The notes under the pieces were generated by a model. It was given only the letters and a program-made list of their open reading frames with translations, was not told where the DNA came from and searched no databases. Position numbers and translations under genes: made by a program. 64,000 nt of DNA from Paenibacillus dendritiformis (GTDB lineage Bacteria > Bacillota > Bacilli > Paenibacillales > Paenibacillaceae), in contig NZ_LDIG01000062.1 in the NCBI RefSeq assembly GCF_015845845.1, forward strand, positions 1 to 64,000, given 5' to 3'. This document shows, in pieces, positions 44,465 to 53,986 of the stretch. Each line of letters begins with the position of its first letter. Positions within the stretch are counted from its first letter, which is position 1.

Positions 44465-44518
44465 TTGCCCCAGGGCAAGAAAGCAAGTATAATCAAGGAT
44501 ACGCAAACATATGTTTGC
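44465..44518 (+). promoter_or_regulatory. Promoter with a LexA/DinR-like palindrome upstream of the YdjM-like gene
   Basis: TTGCCC (44465-44470), a 17-bp spacer and TATAAT (44488-44493) form a sigma-A promoter. Directly after it, GCAAACATATGTTTGC at 44503-44518 is a perfect 16-bp palindrome that resembles the Bacillus SOS box (CGAACRNRYGTTYG), differing symmetrically by A in place of G. It covers the transcription start, which would allow repression by LexA. Confidence 0.55.
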
Positions 44519-44540
44519 AATCGAATCAGAGGAGGTCATC

Positions 44541-45185
44541 ATGAAAGGCTCAACACATCTTGCTATCGGAACCGCAATCGGCATGGCTGCGGCAGTCTAT
44601 TATCCCTTCAGCTGGAAGCATGCCGCCCTGTATGTCGCGGTATCGGCCTTCTCCGCCTTGAGCGCGGATCTGGACGGCCCCTCGCTGCTAAGCAGCAAGC
44701 TGGGCAAGCTGTCGAAGCTGCTTCATGAGGTGCTGGTGTGGACCGGAGGGCTGCTCGTCTCGGCCGTCCTGATTCTGTATGCCGTGTATGGAATCGAGCA
44801 TCGGGAATGGACCGTCATCTCCGTCGTTCTTCTGCTTACCGGATTTATCGCCAAGGAAGGGGCCATTCGCAACGGTCTGGTCAGTCTGGTAGGCTGCGCA
44901 CTTATTTATTCAGGGTGGACCTCGGACCGGTATTGGCTCGTCGGACTCGGGCTGTTCACCGCGATCGCTCCCTGGCTTCGGCACCGGGGGTTGACGCATA
45001 CCGTATGGGCCGTCTGTGCCTGGGGATACATAGGATTGGGTCTGGAGCAAGAACTTCAGATGGACGGAATCGCCGCTGTCGCCACGGCCGGCTATATGTC
45101 TCATCTCATCGCGGACACGCTCACCCCGCGCGGCGTCAAATGGCTGTACCCGCTGTGGAGCAAGTCATTCAAGCTGCGGTTGTAA
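44541..45185 (+). CDS. YdjM-like metal-dependent hydrolase family membrane protein
   Basis: A 214-residue membrane protein of the YdjM/LexA-regulated membrane-bound hydrolase family. STHLAIG near the N-terminus, the SADLDGPS motif, RGLTHT near residue 150 and HLIADTLTPRGVKWLYP near the C-terminus are the conserved His/Asp motifs. About five hydrophobic helices are present. AGAGGAGGTC lies before the ATG. In E. coli the homologue is part of the SOS regulon, in line with the box in front. Its actual reaction is unknown. Confidence 0.85.
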   Translation: MKGSTHLAIGTAIGMAAAVYYPFSWKHAALYVAVSAFSALSADLDGPSLLSSKLGKLSKLLHEVLVWTGGLLVSAVLILYAVYGIEHREWTVISVVLLLTGFIAKEGAIRNGLVSLVGCALIYSGWTSDRYWLVGLGLFTAIAPWLRHRGLTHTVWAVCAWGYIGLGLEQELQMDGIAAVATAGYMSHLIADTLTPRGVKWLYPLWSKSFKLRL

Positions 45186-45365
45186 GCACGCCAATTTTTG
45201 AGGGAAGCCGCTGAGGCTCCTCCACGAATATTCTATCGGTAAGCAGGAACGAGCATTGCCCGGGAGCGGCAAGCTTGATACGATGAGAGATATTCAGATA
45301 AGCAGCGAACTGCCCGGGAGGAACTATTTCGCTTCGGGCAAGCAGTTATTGGAGGCTTCTTTGTA

Positions 45366-45971
45366 ATGTATCAATATGTTGACCAGCACTATGAAGGCGT
45401 TGATTTCAGCCATGCCGATCTGCGGGACGGCGAGCTCCGGAACTGCGTTTTCATCAACTGCCGCTTCCGCAGCACCGGCATGGAGGAAGCATGGACTACG
45501 GGCTGCCAGTTCATCGATTGCGATTTTACAGGCGCCATGCTGAACGGCTCCATCCACACGCGCAGCGCGTTCACCAACTGCCGCTTCGTCGGCGTCAATC
45601 TGTTCGCCTCCAAGTTCGAGGAATGCAAGATGGTCGGGACCGATTTCGCCAACGCGAACTGGGACGGAATTACGATATTGGGAGGCGATTGGTCGTACAC
45701 CCATATGCGGCATGCGAATCTGAGCAAGCAGAAGCTGCGGGGCGTGCGGCTGATCGAGGCCGACTTGTCGGAATGCCGGCTGGATAAGGCGGATTTGCGG
45801 GACGCCGATCTGACGCATGCAATGCTGACGAAGGTATCCTGGAAGGGCGCCGATCTGCGCGGAGCCAATCTGGAAGGCATTCATTGGAAAGGACTCGATA
45901 TCCAGGGCGTGCGTCTCGATAGCGGACAAGCCGTCGCCTTCGCCCGGTCCCATGGCGCCAAGATCGACTAG
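45366..45971 (+). CDS. Pentapeptide-repeat protein
   Basis: A 201-residue protein made of A(D/N)LxX-type pentapeptide repeats (DFSHADLRDGELRNCVF, MLNGSIHTRSAFTNCRF, DKADLRDADL, GADLRGANLEG), which fold as a right-handed four-sided beta-helix. Members such as Qnr protect DNA gyrase, while others have no known role. GGAGG lies ten bases before the ATG. The arrangement is close to the short McbG/YjbI-like proteins. A gyrase-protecting role cannot be decided from the sequence. Confidence 0.85.
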   Translation: MYQYVDQHYEGVDFSHADLRDGELRNCVFINCRFRSTGMEEAWTTGCQFIDCDFTGAMLNGSIHTRSAFTNCRFVGVNLFASKFEECKMVGTDFANANWDGITILGGDWSYTHMRHANLSKQKLRGVRLIEADLSECRLDKADLRDADLTHAMLTKVSWKGADLRGANLEGIHWKGLDIQGVRLDSGQAVAFARSHGAKID

Positions 45972-46053
45972 CCTCCTGCGCATTTCGCGGCGGGCGGCCA
46001 AAGATGAAACCGGAGAAGCACTCCCGGCCCATCAGCGCCAGAGCCGATGATCG

Positions 46054-46088
46054 AACAAAGCAGCTCACAGGAGCTGCTTTGTTCTCTT
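46054..46088 (+). terminator. Terminator between the pentapeptide-repeat gene and the small membrane protein
   Basis: AACAAAGCAGCTC and GAGCTGCTTTGTT form a 13-bp perfect stem with a 4-base loop, followed by CTCTTT. It can act on both strands. Confidence 0.8.
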
Positions 46089-46114
46089 TCGGATCCTTCC
46101 TCGCGTATGGTGGC

Positions 46115-46444
46115 CTACCAATCCCACGCTCCCTGGCCGATACCCAGCATCTGGCCCAGCCATACGCCGGCCGTAACCTCCCGCGGCGCCAGCGAATCGC
46201 GGGTGCATGCCGACTCCGGCAAATAGGACGGGTAGTCCTTCAAATGCTTGAGGGCGCCCTCCGCCAAATTATTGGTGACCTCCGCCCGGTCGTAGCACGG
46301 AGGCGCAATATACGTCTGATAGGTATGATCCAGGACGATTCGGGTCGAATCCGGGGGATGCAGCGTCACCGGAACGACGAACAGAGCCCCAATCATGATC
46401 GCTGCCGCAATGACGGCAATCCAGCCTTTTTTCCGAGACAACAT
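46115..46444 (-). CDS. Small membrane-anchored or secreted protein
   Basis: About 109 residues with one N-terminal hydrophobic segment (WIAVIAAAIMIGALFVVPV, about 8-26) and an extracytoplasmic part with two cysteines (PPCYDRAEV and SACTRDS), which may be disulfide-bonded. AAGGAG is five bases before the ATG chosen (a GTG two codons earlier is possible). Adjacent to a CuA lipoprotein gene on the same strand, it may belong to the same unit, although the gap is about 100 bases. No family recognised. Confidence 0.7.
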   Translation of the reverse strand: MLSRKKGWIAVIAAAIMIGALFVVPVTLHPPDSTRIVLDHTYQTYIAPPCYDRAEVTNNLAEGALKHLKDYPSYLPESACTRDSLAPREVTAGVWLGQMLGIGQGAWDW

Positions 46445-46544
46445 ATTCACTCCTTAGGCGATGACCACGGCATCCAACAAAGAAACGCACAGCCTCTCCG
46501 CAGACAGGCCATGCGTTGTGTTGAACCCTTCATCCCGGTTCCGA

Positions 46545-46937
46545 TTACTCGACGATGATTTTGCCGACCATATCGTTGTGGCCGGAGCCGCACATAATCG
46601 AGCATTTGAACTCGTAAGTTCCTTCCTTGTCAGCCACGAATTCAGTCGTGCCCGGCTGATCGAGCTTCACATTCAGATCCGGGATCTCCACGCCATGAAT
46701 GCCCTGCTCGTTCTCGAATGTAAGCTTGACCGTCTGACCCTTCTTGACCCGAATCTCGGTCTGATCGAACTCGAAGTTTTTGGCCTTCAGCGTCACCGCC
46801 TGCACATCGCCGGAAGATGCTGCCGGAGCCGCTCCTTCATTATTGGATGGACCCGCATCCTTGTTCCCGCCGCCGCAGGCAGCCAACGAGACAGCCAACA
46901 GCGTTGTCATTGCCGCGAGAGCAAATTTCTTATTCAC
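46545..46937 (-). CDS. CuA-type cupredoxin lipoprotein
   Basis: A 130-residue lipoprotein (lipobox LAAC, Cys21; Gly/Asn/Ala-rich linker to about 45). The mature domain is a cupredoxin with the full set of CuA ligands as in cytochrome c oxidase subunit II: His81 (GIHGVE), Cys112 and Cys116 (CSIMC), His120 (GSGH) and Met123. No subunit I or II genes are nearby and there are no transmembrane helices. It may act as an electron-transfer or copper-delivery protein on the outer membrane face. A GTG start is chosen, with AAGGAGG eight bases before it. Confidence 0.85.
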   Translation of the reverse strand: MNKKFALAAMTTLLAVSLAACGGGNKDAGPSNNEGAAPAASSGDVQAVTLKAKNFEFDQTEIRVKKGQTVKLTFENEQGIHGVEIPDLNVKLDQPGTTEFVADKEGTYEFKCSIMCGSGHNDMVGKIIVE

Positions 46938-47568
46938 CACAAAGACCTCCTTATCCAATTGACTCGTTCTACCGTCCAAGAGCGTCAACTCTTGGCGAAC
47001 AGCCCCTTGTCGAACAGGACAATGGCAAGAAAGAGAAAAAGCAGCGAACAGCAAAATGGAAGCGGAAACAATAAACATCGGCATCGCAGCGTCCGTCATT
47101 TTGATCTGAGACTATGTAGCAGAAAAAGCCATATGCGAATCTTGTCAGCCGCCCGACGACTTCGAAATTGCGCATGAGTCGGAACCATCGCATCAGGTTT
47201 GCTCCTGCCAGGCCAGAGCCGGGCAAGATGACAATAAACGAGCGATGGCAGCGATGCAGATGAGCCATCTGCTGTCATGCTTCCTCATTTCTCTCCCTTA
47301 TCACCCAGTATAGCTATAATTTAGATCACGAATATGGCTGTATTATGAACGGAAGGTGAACGATATTTGAACTTATGGTGACAAAATGTTCCTTTCCTCT
47401 CACGCTGACGCCGCCCAGGCTCTTTTCTTCGCGGTTGCCCCTCCCCTTAACGTGCACACAAAAACAGCAGCGAACCTATTCGATTCGCCGCTGCATCCCT
47501 GGCGTAGTTTTTGTCCTCGGCAACCACAGAAACGGAGTATGCCTGTTCCGGTGCCTCAATTGCTCCGC
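46938..47568. other. 630-base region with possible decayed small membrane genes
   Basis: No intact gene is seen. Around 46985-47160 minus-strand frames look like remnants: one ends in IRIWLFLLHSLRSK with a TGA that overlaps an ATG opening TDAAMPMFIVSASILLFAAF, and a +1 shift leads on to FLAIVLFDKGLFAKS and a stop. This reads like a small membrane protein broken by one frameshift. 47270-47400 is AT-rich and could hold promoters. The GH18 terminator is at the right end. Confidence 0.4.
47458..47498 (-). terminator. Terminator of the GH18 gene
   Basis: GCAGCGGCGAA and TTCGCTGCTG arms pair over ten positions with one G-U pair, followed by TTTTTG on the minus strand, about 70 bases after the stop. 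Confidence 0.75.
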
Positions 47569-48606
47569 TTAGCCCTTAAATCCGTTGTACATCGCGCTCA
47601 GCAGCGTGCCGGTCTTGTCACAGCTATACTCCCAGAACATGATGCCTCTCAACCCCTGCTCTTGAATATAGCTGCACTTGCACGCCAGCGACTCCTCGTC
47701 ATCGTACGTAATGAAGGTGCTGCCGTCGAACAGGCAAGGCGCCTTCGCTTCGTCATCCCAATAACGGGTGAATCCGTTGCGGTTGATATATTCTTCCGCG
47801 AGACGGGAGTAATCCGGTCCGTAGCCGCCGGATCCCGGGGTCATTTGCAGATAGCCGTTATTGACCGCCGGAACGTCCTTCCACATTCTCGAATAGAAGG
47901 CGGCGCCAATGACGATTTTCTCGCGCGGCACGCCTGCGTTCGTGAAGAGGCGAACCGATGCGTCCACGCTGATGCGGAACAGATCTCCCGTCGACGCATA
48001 CAGATTGGTGTGGTGACCGGTCAAAGTCTGGAATCCGCCGCGCATATCGTAGGTCATGAGCTGAATAAAATCGAGGCAGGCCTGCACCTTATCCATTTCG
48101 GTCCCGTCAATATAGTACTGATCTGCCCCCGCGGCAATCGTCAACAGATAGCGGCGGCCGTCGGCTTGCCCTTGACGGTCGATGGCTTCTCTCATCTCCT
48201 GCAGCAGCAGCGTGAAATTCTGCTTGTCCGCCGGACTGGATTGGATTCCCGCTTCCGAATAGCATGGATACTCCCAGTCAAGATCGATTCCGTCGAACGG
48301 ATGGTTGCGGAGAATCTCAACCGCAGACTCCGCGAACTTGCGGCGACCTTCCGCAGTGGATGCTGCCTCGGAGAACCCGCCGGCGCTCCACCCGCCGACC
48401 GACAGTATCACTTGGAGCTCCGGGTTATATTCCTTCAATTGAGTGATCGAGCCAAGATTTTTTAAATGACCCACGGTAATGCGATCTTCCTTCACATGGC
48501 CGAACGCCACATTCAAATGCGTCAATCTTGCGGCATCCACCGGGGTAATCTCCGGCAGGACGCCATCGACCGCGTAGCCAGCCAATATGTATTGATGAGC
48601 TGCCAT
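47569..48606 (-). CDS. GH18 chitinase-like glycosidase
   Basis: A 345-residue single-domain GH18 TIM barrel. The catalytic motif [10 protein letters not shown] is at about 105-114 with Glu112 as acid, SxGG appears as LSVGGWS near 70, and the substrate-binding QLMTYDMRG and YSRMW are present. It has no signal peptide and no chitin-binding or LysM domain, so it is probably intracellular or exported by another route. The start at ATG 48606 has GGAAGG ten bases upstream; the ATG three codons earlier is too close to the site. Confidence 0.88.
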   Translation of the reverse strand: MAAHQYILAGYAVDGVLPEITPVDAARLTHLNVAFGHVKEDRITVGHLKNLGSITQLKEYNPELQVILSVGGWSAGGFSEAASTAEGRRKFAESAVEILRNHPFDGIDLDWEYPCYSEAGIQSSPADKQNFTLLLQEMREAIDRQGQADGRRYLLTIAAGADQYYIDGTEMDKVQACLDFIQLMTYDMRGGFQTLTGHHTNLYASTGDLFRISVDASVRLFTNAGVPREKIVIGAAFYSRMWKDVPAVNNGYLQMTPGSGGYGPDYSRLAEEYINRNGFTRYWDDEAKAPCLFDGSTFITYDDEESLACKCSYIQEQGLRGIMFWEYSCDKTGTLLSAMYNGFKG

Positions 48607-48685
48607 TTCTCTCATTCCTTCCAGATGCGTTTATCGCTAACATCATACCACAGACGGAAGGCCAATGAACGTCCAAAATGTTATA

Positions 48686-48745
48686 AAAAGAACCGCCTGA
48701 ATGTTCTTTTTTCTCCCTGACTGGAACAATCAGGCAGTTCCCACC
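48686..48745 (-). terminator. Terminator of fumC
   Basis: GAACTGCCTGA and TCAGGCGGTTC pair over 11 bases with one G-U pair and a long loop containing a second small hairpin, followed by TTTTTAT on the minus strand. Confidence 0.6.
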
Positions 48746-48754
48746 CTGTCTTCA

Positions 48755-50131
48755 TCAGACCATCGATTGCGGCTTCACGATATCATCGAACTGCTCCTCC
48801 GTAAGCAGGCCGGTGCGAATAGCCGCTTCCTTCAGCGTCAGTCCCTCCTGATGCGCAAGCTTCGCGATCTCGGCCGCCTTCTCGTAGCCGATATGCGGGT
48901 TAAGCGCGGTCACAAGCATTAACGACTGCTCCAGATTGCGCCGGATCACCTCGCGGTTCGGTTCAATGCCGGCAACGCAGCGGTCATGGAACGATTGCAT
49001 CGCATCTCCCAGCAGCTTCGCTGATTGCAGGAAGTTGTATATGATCACCGGTTTGTATACATTCAGCTCAAAATTGCCTTGGCTAGCCGCCATCCCAATC
49101 GTTGCATCGTTCCCCATCACCTGACAGACGACCATCGTAAGCGCCTCGGCTTGGGTCGGATTCACCTTGCCGGGCATAATCGAGCTCCCCGGTTCATTCG
49201 CCGGAATGAGAATCTCCCCTATTCCGCATCGCGGACCGCTCGCCAGCCAGCGCACGTCATTGGCAATCTTCATCAGATCGGCCGCCAACGCCTTTAGCGC
49301 GCCGTGAAGATGAACGATCTCGTTATGGCTGGTCAGCGACTGGAACTTGTTCCGGGCCGTGACGAACTCGCGCCCGGTCGCCTTGCTCAGCTCCCTGGCC
49401 ATCATTTGCCCGAACTTCGGATGCGCGTTCAGCCCGGTGCCGACCGCGGTTCCTCCAATCGCCAGCTCCAACAGGGCGCCGGAGCTCTCAATTATGTACT
49501 CCTCGCACTTCTCGATCATCCGGTGCCATCCGCTGATCTCCTGCCCCAGCGTTAGCGGCGTGGCGTCCTGCAAATGCGTCCGCCCAATCTTGATCACATC
49601 GCGGAACTGCTTTGATTGATTCAACAGCGTGCACTTCAGCCGGTGCAGCGCGGGCAGGACTTGATCCTCCACCGCGATGAAGGCGGCGATATGCATCGCC
49701 GTCGGGAACGTGTCATTCGAGCTCTGCGACCGGTTGACATCATCATTCGGATGCACTCGCATGCCGCTCCCTTGCTCGGCCAGCAGCTCATTCGCCCGGT
49801 GGGCAATCACTTCATTGACGTTCATATTCGTCTGGGTGCCGCTCCCCGTCTGCCAGACCACCAACGGAAAATGATCATCATACTTTCCGTCCAACAGGTC
49901 CTGCGCCGCCGCAACAATCGCTTCGCCCTTCTCCTTCTCAAGCTGTCCGAGCTCTCCATTCACGCGGGCGGCACACTGCTTAATCAAGGCGAGCGCGTAA
50001 ATGACCTCGCGCGGCATCTTCTCAGTGCCGATTTTGAAGTTCTCCAGGCTTCGCTGAGTCTGAGCCCCCCACCGTTTATCCGCGGGAACCTGCAATTCGC
50101 CGAATGTGTCCCGTTCCACCCGAACATCCAT
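48755..50131 (-). CDS. fumC: Fumarate hydratase class II
   Basis: A 459-residue homotetrameric fumarase that interconverts fumarate and malate in the citric-acid cycle. The family signature [11 protein letters not shown] is at about 315-325; the catalytic His is in RTHLQDA (His187), and SSNDTFPT (about 137-144) is at the active site. GGAGGTGA lies five bases before the ATG at 50131; the frame upstream has no start signal. It is expressed alone and is not clustered with other cycle genes. Confidence 0.93.
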   Translation of the reverse strand: MDVRVERDTFGELQVPADKRWGAQTQRSLENFKIGTEKMPREVIYALALIKQCAARVNGELGQLEKEKGEAIVAAAQDLLDGKYDDHFPLVVWQTGSGTQTNMNVNEVIAHRANELLAEQGSGMRVHPNDDVNRSQSSNDTFPTAMHIAAFIAVEDQVLPALHRLKCTLLNQSKQFRDVIKIGRTHLQDATPLTLGQEISGWHRMIEKCEEYIIESSGALLELAIGGTAVGTGLNAHPKFGQMMARELSKATGREFVTARNKFQSLTSHNEIVHLHGALKALAADLMKIANDVRWLASGPRCGIGEILIPANEPGSSIMPGKVNPTQAEALTMVVCQVMGNDATIGMAASQGNFELNVYKPVIIYNFLQSAKLLGDAMQSFHDRCVAGIEPNREVIRRNLEQSLMLVTALNPHIGYEKAAEIAKLAHQEGLTLKEAAIRTGLLTEEQFDDIVKPQSMV

Positions 50132-50287
50132 CGGACTCACCTCCATTAGCATCAGTTTCTCCATTTTTACAGCAAAAACGCCCAACTCGAAACTCCTTCC
50201 GTCCCCCCTCTTTATTGTTCCTCCCAAATGCGCTATACTAGCTGATCGTGACCACCAAGATAAATAACCTACGAGGTGCAAAAACTG

Positions 50288-51205
50288 ATGTCTGCCCGAA
50301 AATCATCTCATCTCTATCTGCTTCTCATTGTCGGAATCATCGCGATCTCCTTTTCCGCCATTTTCGTAAAATGGTCGGAAGCGCCCGCTTCTATTATTGC
50401 CATGTACCGGCTGCTGCTCACGAATCTTGTGCTGCTGCCCTGGGCGTTCGCCTATCGAGCGGAGTGGCGCGCCGTTCGCGGCAAGGACTGGCTGCGCATG
50501 GGGATATCCGGCCTGTTCCTGGCCATCCACTTCCTGCTCTGGATGGAATCGCTTCGCCATACGACCGTCGCGAGCTCGACAATGATCCTGTCCTTAGAGC
50601 CTATTCTTGTTATGCTCGGTTCATTCTGGCTGTTCAAGCAGCGGACCACGCCGGCGGCCTTGGCCGGCATCGTCATCGCCATCTTCGGCATCATGCTGAT
50701 CGGCTGGGGCGATCTCCGCTTATCCGGACAAGCGCTGTACGGCGATCTGCTCTCCGTGCTCGGAACCGTTGCTGTCGTTGTACATATGCTGCTCGGCCAG
50801 GATTTGCGCCAGCGCATCTCCTCCTATGTGTATAACTTTACCGTCTTTTTCGTCGCCGGAGGCGTTCTTGCCCTCTATAACATGGGAGCCGGCTATCCGA
50901 TGAGCGGCTATCCTGGACGCGAGTGGCTCCTGTTCCTGCTGATGGCGCTCGTTCCGACGGTGCTTGGTCATATGCTCTTCAACTGGCTGCTGAAATATGT
51001 CAGCGCCACCTCCATCTCCATGAGCGTCCTGGGCGAACCGGTCGGAGCCAGCCTGCTGGCCTGGATACTGCTCGGCGAAATGATGACGGCGCTGCAGGCA
51101 TCCGCCTGCGTCCTGCTCATTGCAGGCGTCTGGATATTCCTTCAATACGACAAGCCCAGACAGGCACACGTCCCGAGTGCGGAGACGACCCTGTCGCCGA
51201 AATAG
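50288..51205 (+). CDS. EamA/DMT-family transporter
   Basis: About 305 residues with ten predicted helices in two EamA repeats (about 10-140 and 150-290). [25 protein letters not shown] and the second repeat [38 protein letters not shown] follow the common drug/metabolite-transporter pattern. GAGGTG precedes the ATG (a GTG four codons earlier is possible). The substrate is unknown; unlike the other EamA gene in the window, no riboswitch is present. Confidence 0.85.
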   Translation: MSARKSSHLYLLLIVGIIAISFSAIFVKWSEAPASIIAMYRLLLTNLVLLPWAFAYRAEWRAVRGKDWLRMGISGLFLAIHFLLWMESLRHTTVASSTMILSLEPILVMLGSFWLFKQRTTPAALAGIVIAIFGIMLIGWGDLRLSGQALYGDLLSVLGTVAVVVHMLLGQDLRQRISSYVYNFTVFFVAGGVLALYNMGAGYPMSGYPGREWLLFLLMALVPTVLGHMLFNWLLKYVSATSISMSVLGEPVGASLLAWILLGEMMTALQASACVLLIAGVWIFLQYDKPRQAHVPSAETTLSPK

Positions 51206-51971
51206 ACAAGGCTCGGGGCCGGAGCATCCGTTCCGCCCCGACCTGGGGCTCCCCCTGCTTCTTTGCCACTATCCCATTGCTTCAGCTCATATGAGCCAGG
51301 GCGGGCCTTTCCTTCACTATCCCATCGCTTCAGCTCATATGAGCCGCGCGCGGGCCTTTCCTTCACTATCCCATCGCTTCAGCTCATATGAGCCGCGCGC
51401 GGGCCTTTCCTTCACTATCCCATCGCTTCAGCTCATATGAGCCGGGGCGGGCCTTTCGTTCGTTATCCCCTTAACTCAGCGCTAAGCGATAAGCGGTCCG
51501 TCCTCCCGAGTTCTCCTTTACCGTCAGAGCGGTGGCTGAGCCGAAGGGAGAATGGACAAAAGGGATGGAAAACCACCTCTATTCTCGACATAACCGCGCA
51601 TCCAAGACAATCCTTCTCATTCCATCCCAGGCGTTATCCCGTTTACACCGTTTACCAAATAATTGGGTAAGTCTGCTGCCTGCACCAAACCGCTTGGAAC
51701 CTTACTGGAACCTTCTTCCTGGAGCCTGATGCCTGCCCGCCAACGCAGCACAACCGTCCGCGCATTGAGCCAACCCGCGAAGATGCCGTCCATCCGGGCG
51801 TGGTCAATCTGTTAGGGAGCCGCTCTGGCAACGATAGCCACGGTATCGAAATAATGTTATTACTCTGAACGGCACTGACTGCCGGGCCTGCTGTTTGCTC
51901 TTGCCCCCATTCGATGGCATACTGTAAACGTATAAGATATTTTGATAGCAAGAGGTAGGAGGAATGATTGC
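51206..51971. other. 760-base gap with 49-bp tandem repeats
   Basis: No gene is seen. The left third is a four-unit tandem repeat (listed separately). The remainder, 51463-51900, has no open frame with a start signal; it contains short inverted segments such as TTCTCCTTT...AAGGGAGAA (51511-51552) but no recognisable riboswitch. The AT-rich end before 51972 should hold the promoter of the cyclophilin gene. Confidence 0.55.
51269..51462 (+). repeat. Tandem repeat, four units of 48-49 bp
   Basis: Units start at 51269, 51317, 51366 and 51415 with CTATCCCAT(C/T)GCTTCAGC. Each carries the 12-bp palindrome GCTCATATGAGC followed by a GC-rich CCGCGCGCGGGCC-like block and TTTCCTTCA. Units two and three are identical. 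A partial fifth start (TTATCCCC) follows. Since 48-49 is not a multiple of 3, it is not coding. It lies just after the EamA gene. Confidence 0.85.
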
Positions 51972-52613
51972 ATGAGACGAAGTAACAGACAGCGCACAGG
52001 CTTGACCCTTGTGGCCCTGCTCATGGCTGCCATGTTGGTCGTCGCGGGCTGCGGCAAGGCGAGCGGCGCGGACAACGCCAAGCATCCGCTTGTCACGATT
52101 GAGATGGAGAGCGGCAAGAAGATCGAAGTGGAATTGTATCCGGACACCGCTCCGAACACCGTCAACAACTTCATCTCGTTAGTCAAGAAAGGATTTTATG
52201 ACGGACTCATTTTCCATCGGGTCATTCCCGGCTTCATGATTCAGGGCGGCGATCCGGAAGGAACCGGAATGGGCGGCCCGGGTTATAGCATCAAGGGCGA
52301 ATTTTCTTCGAACGGCATAACCAACGATCTGAAGCACACGGAAGGGGTTATCTCGATGGCCCGTTCCGTGGATCCCGATTCGGCGGGCTCTCAATTCTTC
52401 ATTATGGATGCGGATGCGCCCCATCTGGACGGACAATATGCCGCATTCGGCAAAGTGACTTCCGGAATCGAGACAGTGCATGAGATTGCCAACGCGAAGC
52501 GGGATGCGAATGACCGCCCGGCGGAAGATCAAAAGATCAAGAAAATCACGGTAGATACATTCGGCGTCGAGTATAAAGAGCCGGAGACGATCAAAGAACC
52601 GGAAAGTAAATAG
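51972..52613 (+). CDS. Cyclophilin-type peptidyl-prolyl isomerase lipoprotein
   Basis: About 213 residues. An N-terminal Arg-rich segment and hydrophobic stretch lead to the lipobox VVAGC. The catalytic cyclophilin domain (about 40-200) has LIFHRVIPGFMIQGGDPEGTGMGGPGY, SMARSVDPDSAGSQFFI and YAAFGKVTSG, with the active-site Arg in FHRV. It may help folding of secreted proteins on the outer face of the membrane. GGAGG is nine bases before the ATG chosen. Confidence 0.9.
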   Translation: MRRSNRQRTGLTLVALLMAAMLVVAGCGKASGADNAKHPLVTIEMESGKKIEVELYPDTAPNTVNNFISLVKKGFYDGLIFHRVIPGFMIQGGDPEGTGMGGPGYSIKGEFSSNGITNDLKHTEGVISMARSVDPDSAGSQFFIMDADAPHLDGQYAAFGKVTSGIETVHEIANAKRDANDRPAEDQKIKKITVDTFGVEYKEPETIKEPESK

Positions 52614-52623
52614 GCATGCGAAA

Positions 52624-52659
52624 GAACCCCCATTGGAAGATATTCCAGCGGGGGTTCTG
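52624..52659 (+). terminator. Terminator of the cyclophilin gene
   Basis: AGAACCCCC and GGGGGTTCT arms, with an inner TGGAA/TTCCA pairing, form a hairpin 10 bases after the stop. The tail TGTGTC is weak in T, and the structure could serve both convergent genes. Confidence 0.65.
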
Positions 52660-52679
52660 TGTCGTGAGTTATTGTCTGG

Positions 52680-53759
52680 TTATACCGTGAAATAGGCCGG
52701 CTTGACGCAGACCGGCTTCGAGACCTCGACGGTCTTCCCGGTAAATGTCAGCTTGCCGGTCGCCTTGTCCACGCGGAACAGAACGAGATTGTTCGTATCC
52801 CGGTTCGCCGCGATAAGATAACGTCCGCCCGGGGTAAGCGCGAAATGGCGCGGATGCTTCCCTTCCACAGAGACATGCTCCACCAGCGTCAAGGTGCCTG
52901 CCGCCGCGTCGATCGCATAGACGGCGATACTGTCGTGACCGCGGTTCGAGCCGTACAGATAAGCTCCGTCTTCCGAGACCGCAATCTCCGCGCATGTATT
53001 CTCCCCGGTGAAGCCGGAAGGAAGCGTCGGCACCGTCACAATCGGCTGCAGTGCCCCATGCTCCGCATCATAATGGTAAGACGTAACCGAAGAGTCCAGC
53101 TCATTGATGACAAAAGCGAGCTTCCCGTTCGGATGGAATGTCATATGACGCGGACCCGCTCCCGGTTGGGCGGCTGTCTCGCCATGGAACTGCAGCTTCC
53201 CGCGCTCCTTGTCGATCGTGTAGGCCCGAATCCGATCGATCCCCAAGTCCGGCACGAACAGATACCGCTCGTCCGGGCTGAAAAAGGCGGAATGCGGATG
53301 AGGCTTCTCCTGCCGCTCGGCATTCGGCCCGTGCCCTTCATGCTGCTGAACGTCCAGCTGTGCGCCGATGCCGCCGTCGGCCGTCAATGCAACCAGCGCG
53401 ATCCGTCCGCCATGATAGCTTGCCACTACGATATGGCTGCTGCCAGAATCACGCTGAATATGACAGGTCGGCGCATCGACCGTGAAGGAGCGGTTCAACA
53501 GCTCCAGCTTGCCTGCCGCCGGATCGATGGCAAAAGCGGCCGCTTCCCCTGTCTTGCCTCCGTCCCCGTTCGTTCCTTCCACGATGGAATATAACCGGCG
53601 GCCCTCGGCGTCAAGATTAATGAAGGTTGGATTGCGAAGGCCGGATACTTCATCCGTCAATGTCAGCGATTCATTCTGTTCGTCGAACTCGAACGCATAG
53701 ACCCCGCTGCCGGAGCCGTCCGCATAGGATCCGACAAAAACAAGCATACGTTCTGCCAT
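52680..53759 (-). CDS. Lactonase-family seven-bladed beta-propeller protein
   Basis: A 359-residue protein of the lactonase/6-phosphogluconolactonase (Pgl, YkgB) type. Repeats of the form NxD(A/P)xGRRLY and PHPHSAFFSPDERYLFVPDLG, RHMTFHPNGKLAFVINELDSSV, and PRHFALTPGGRYLIAANRDTNN are seen. Its possible role in hydrolysing 6-phosphogluconolactone would tie in with the pentose phosphate pathway; however, the zwf copy in the window is broken. AAGGAGGAG precedes the ATG. Confidence 0.85.
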   Translation of the reverse strand: MAERMLVFVGSYADGSGSGVYAFEFDEQNESLTLTDEVSGLRNPTFINLDAEGRRLYSIVEGTNGDGGKTGEAAAFAIDPAAGKLELLNRSFTVDAPTCHIQRDSGSSHIVVASYHGGRIALVALTADGGIGAQLDVQQHEGHGPNAERQEKPHPHSAFFSPDERYLFVPDLGIDRIRAYTIDKERGKLQFHGETAAQPGAGPRHMTFHPNGKLAFVINELDSSVTSYHYDAEHGALQPIVTVPTLPSGFTGENTCAEIAVSEDGAYLYGSNRGHDSIAVYAIDAAAGTLTLVEHVSVEGKHPRHFALTPGGRYLIAANRDTNNLVLFRVDKATGKLTFTGKTVEVSKPVCVKPAYFTV

Positions 53760-53930
53760 GTTGTCTCCTCCTTGTCACATCCTGATACTTGTCCATTGTT
53801 CTAATGTACACTTATCCCCCGCGGCAAATCAATAGCGGGAAGCAAGTTCTGCCCGTGATGCGGGGATGCAAGCCAAGGCGCCGATGACGCATTATGAACC
53901 GGCGCTGGCTGTGCATCCGCGGCCAATAAA

Positions 53931-53966
53931 CAGCGATGTCCCCCCGCTTGCCGGGAGACATCGCTT
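53931..53966 (-). terminator. Hairpin after pepF
   Basis: AGCGATGTC and GACATCGCT form a 9-bp stem with a GC-rich inner part, followed by GTTTATT on the minus strand, 20 bases after the pepF stop. Confidence 0.65.
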
Positions 53967-53986
53967 CTGTTCATCTCTCGATTCGA

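Noticed and set aside
46969-47268. A 100-residue minus-strand ORF upstream of the CuA gene
   Set aside because: Composition and lack of a start signal indicate chance; a frame combination over the same DNA looks more like a decayed membrane protein.
51269-51462. CRISPR array
   Set aside because: The units are contiguous with no unique spacers, and no cas genes are present.
51463-51900. T-box or other riboswitch before the cyclophilin gene
   Set aside because: No T-box sequence, AGGGTGG motif or other aptamer core was found.
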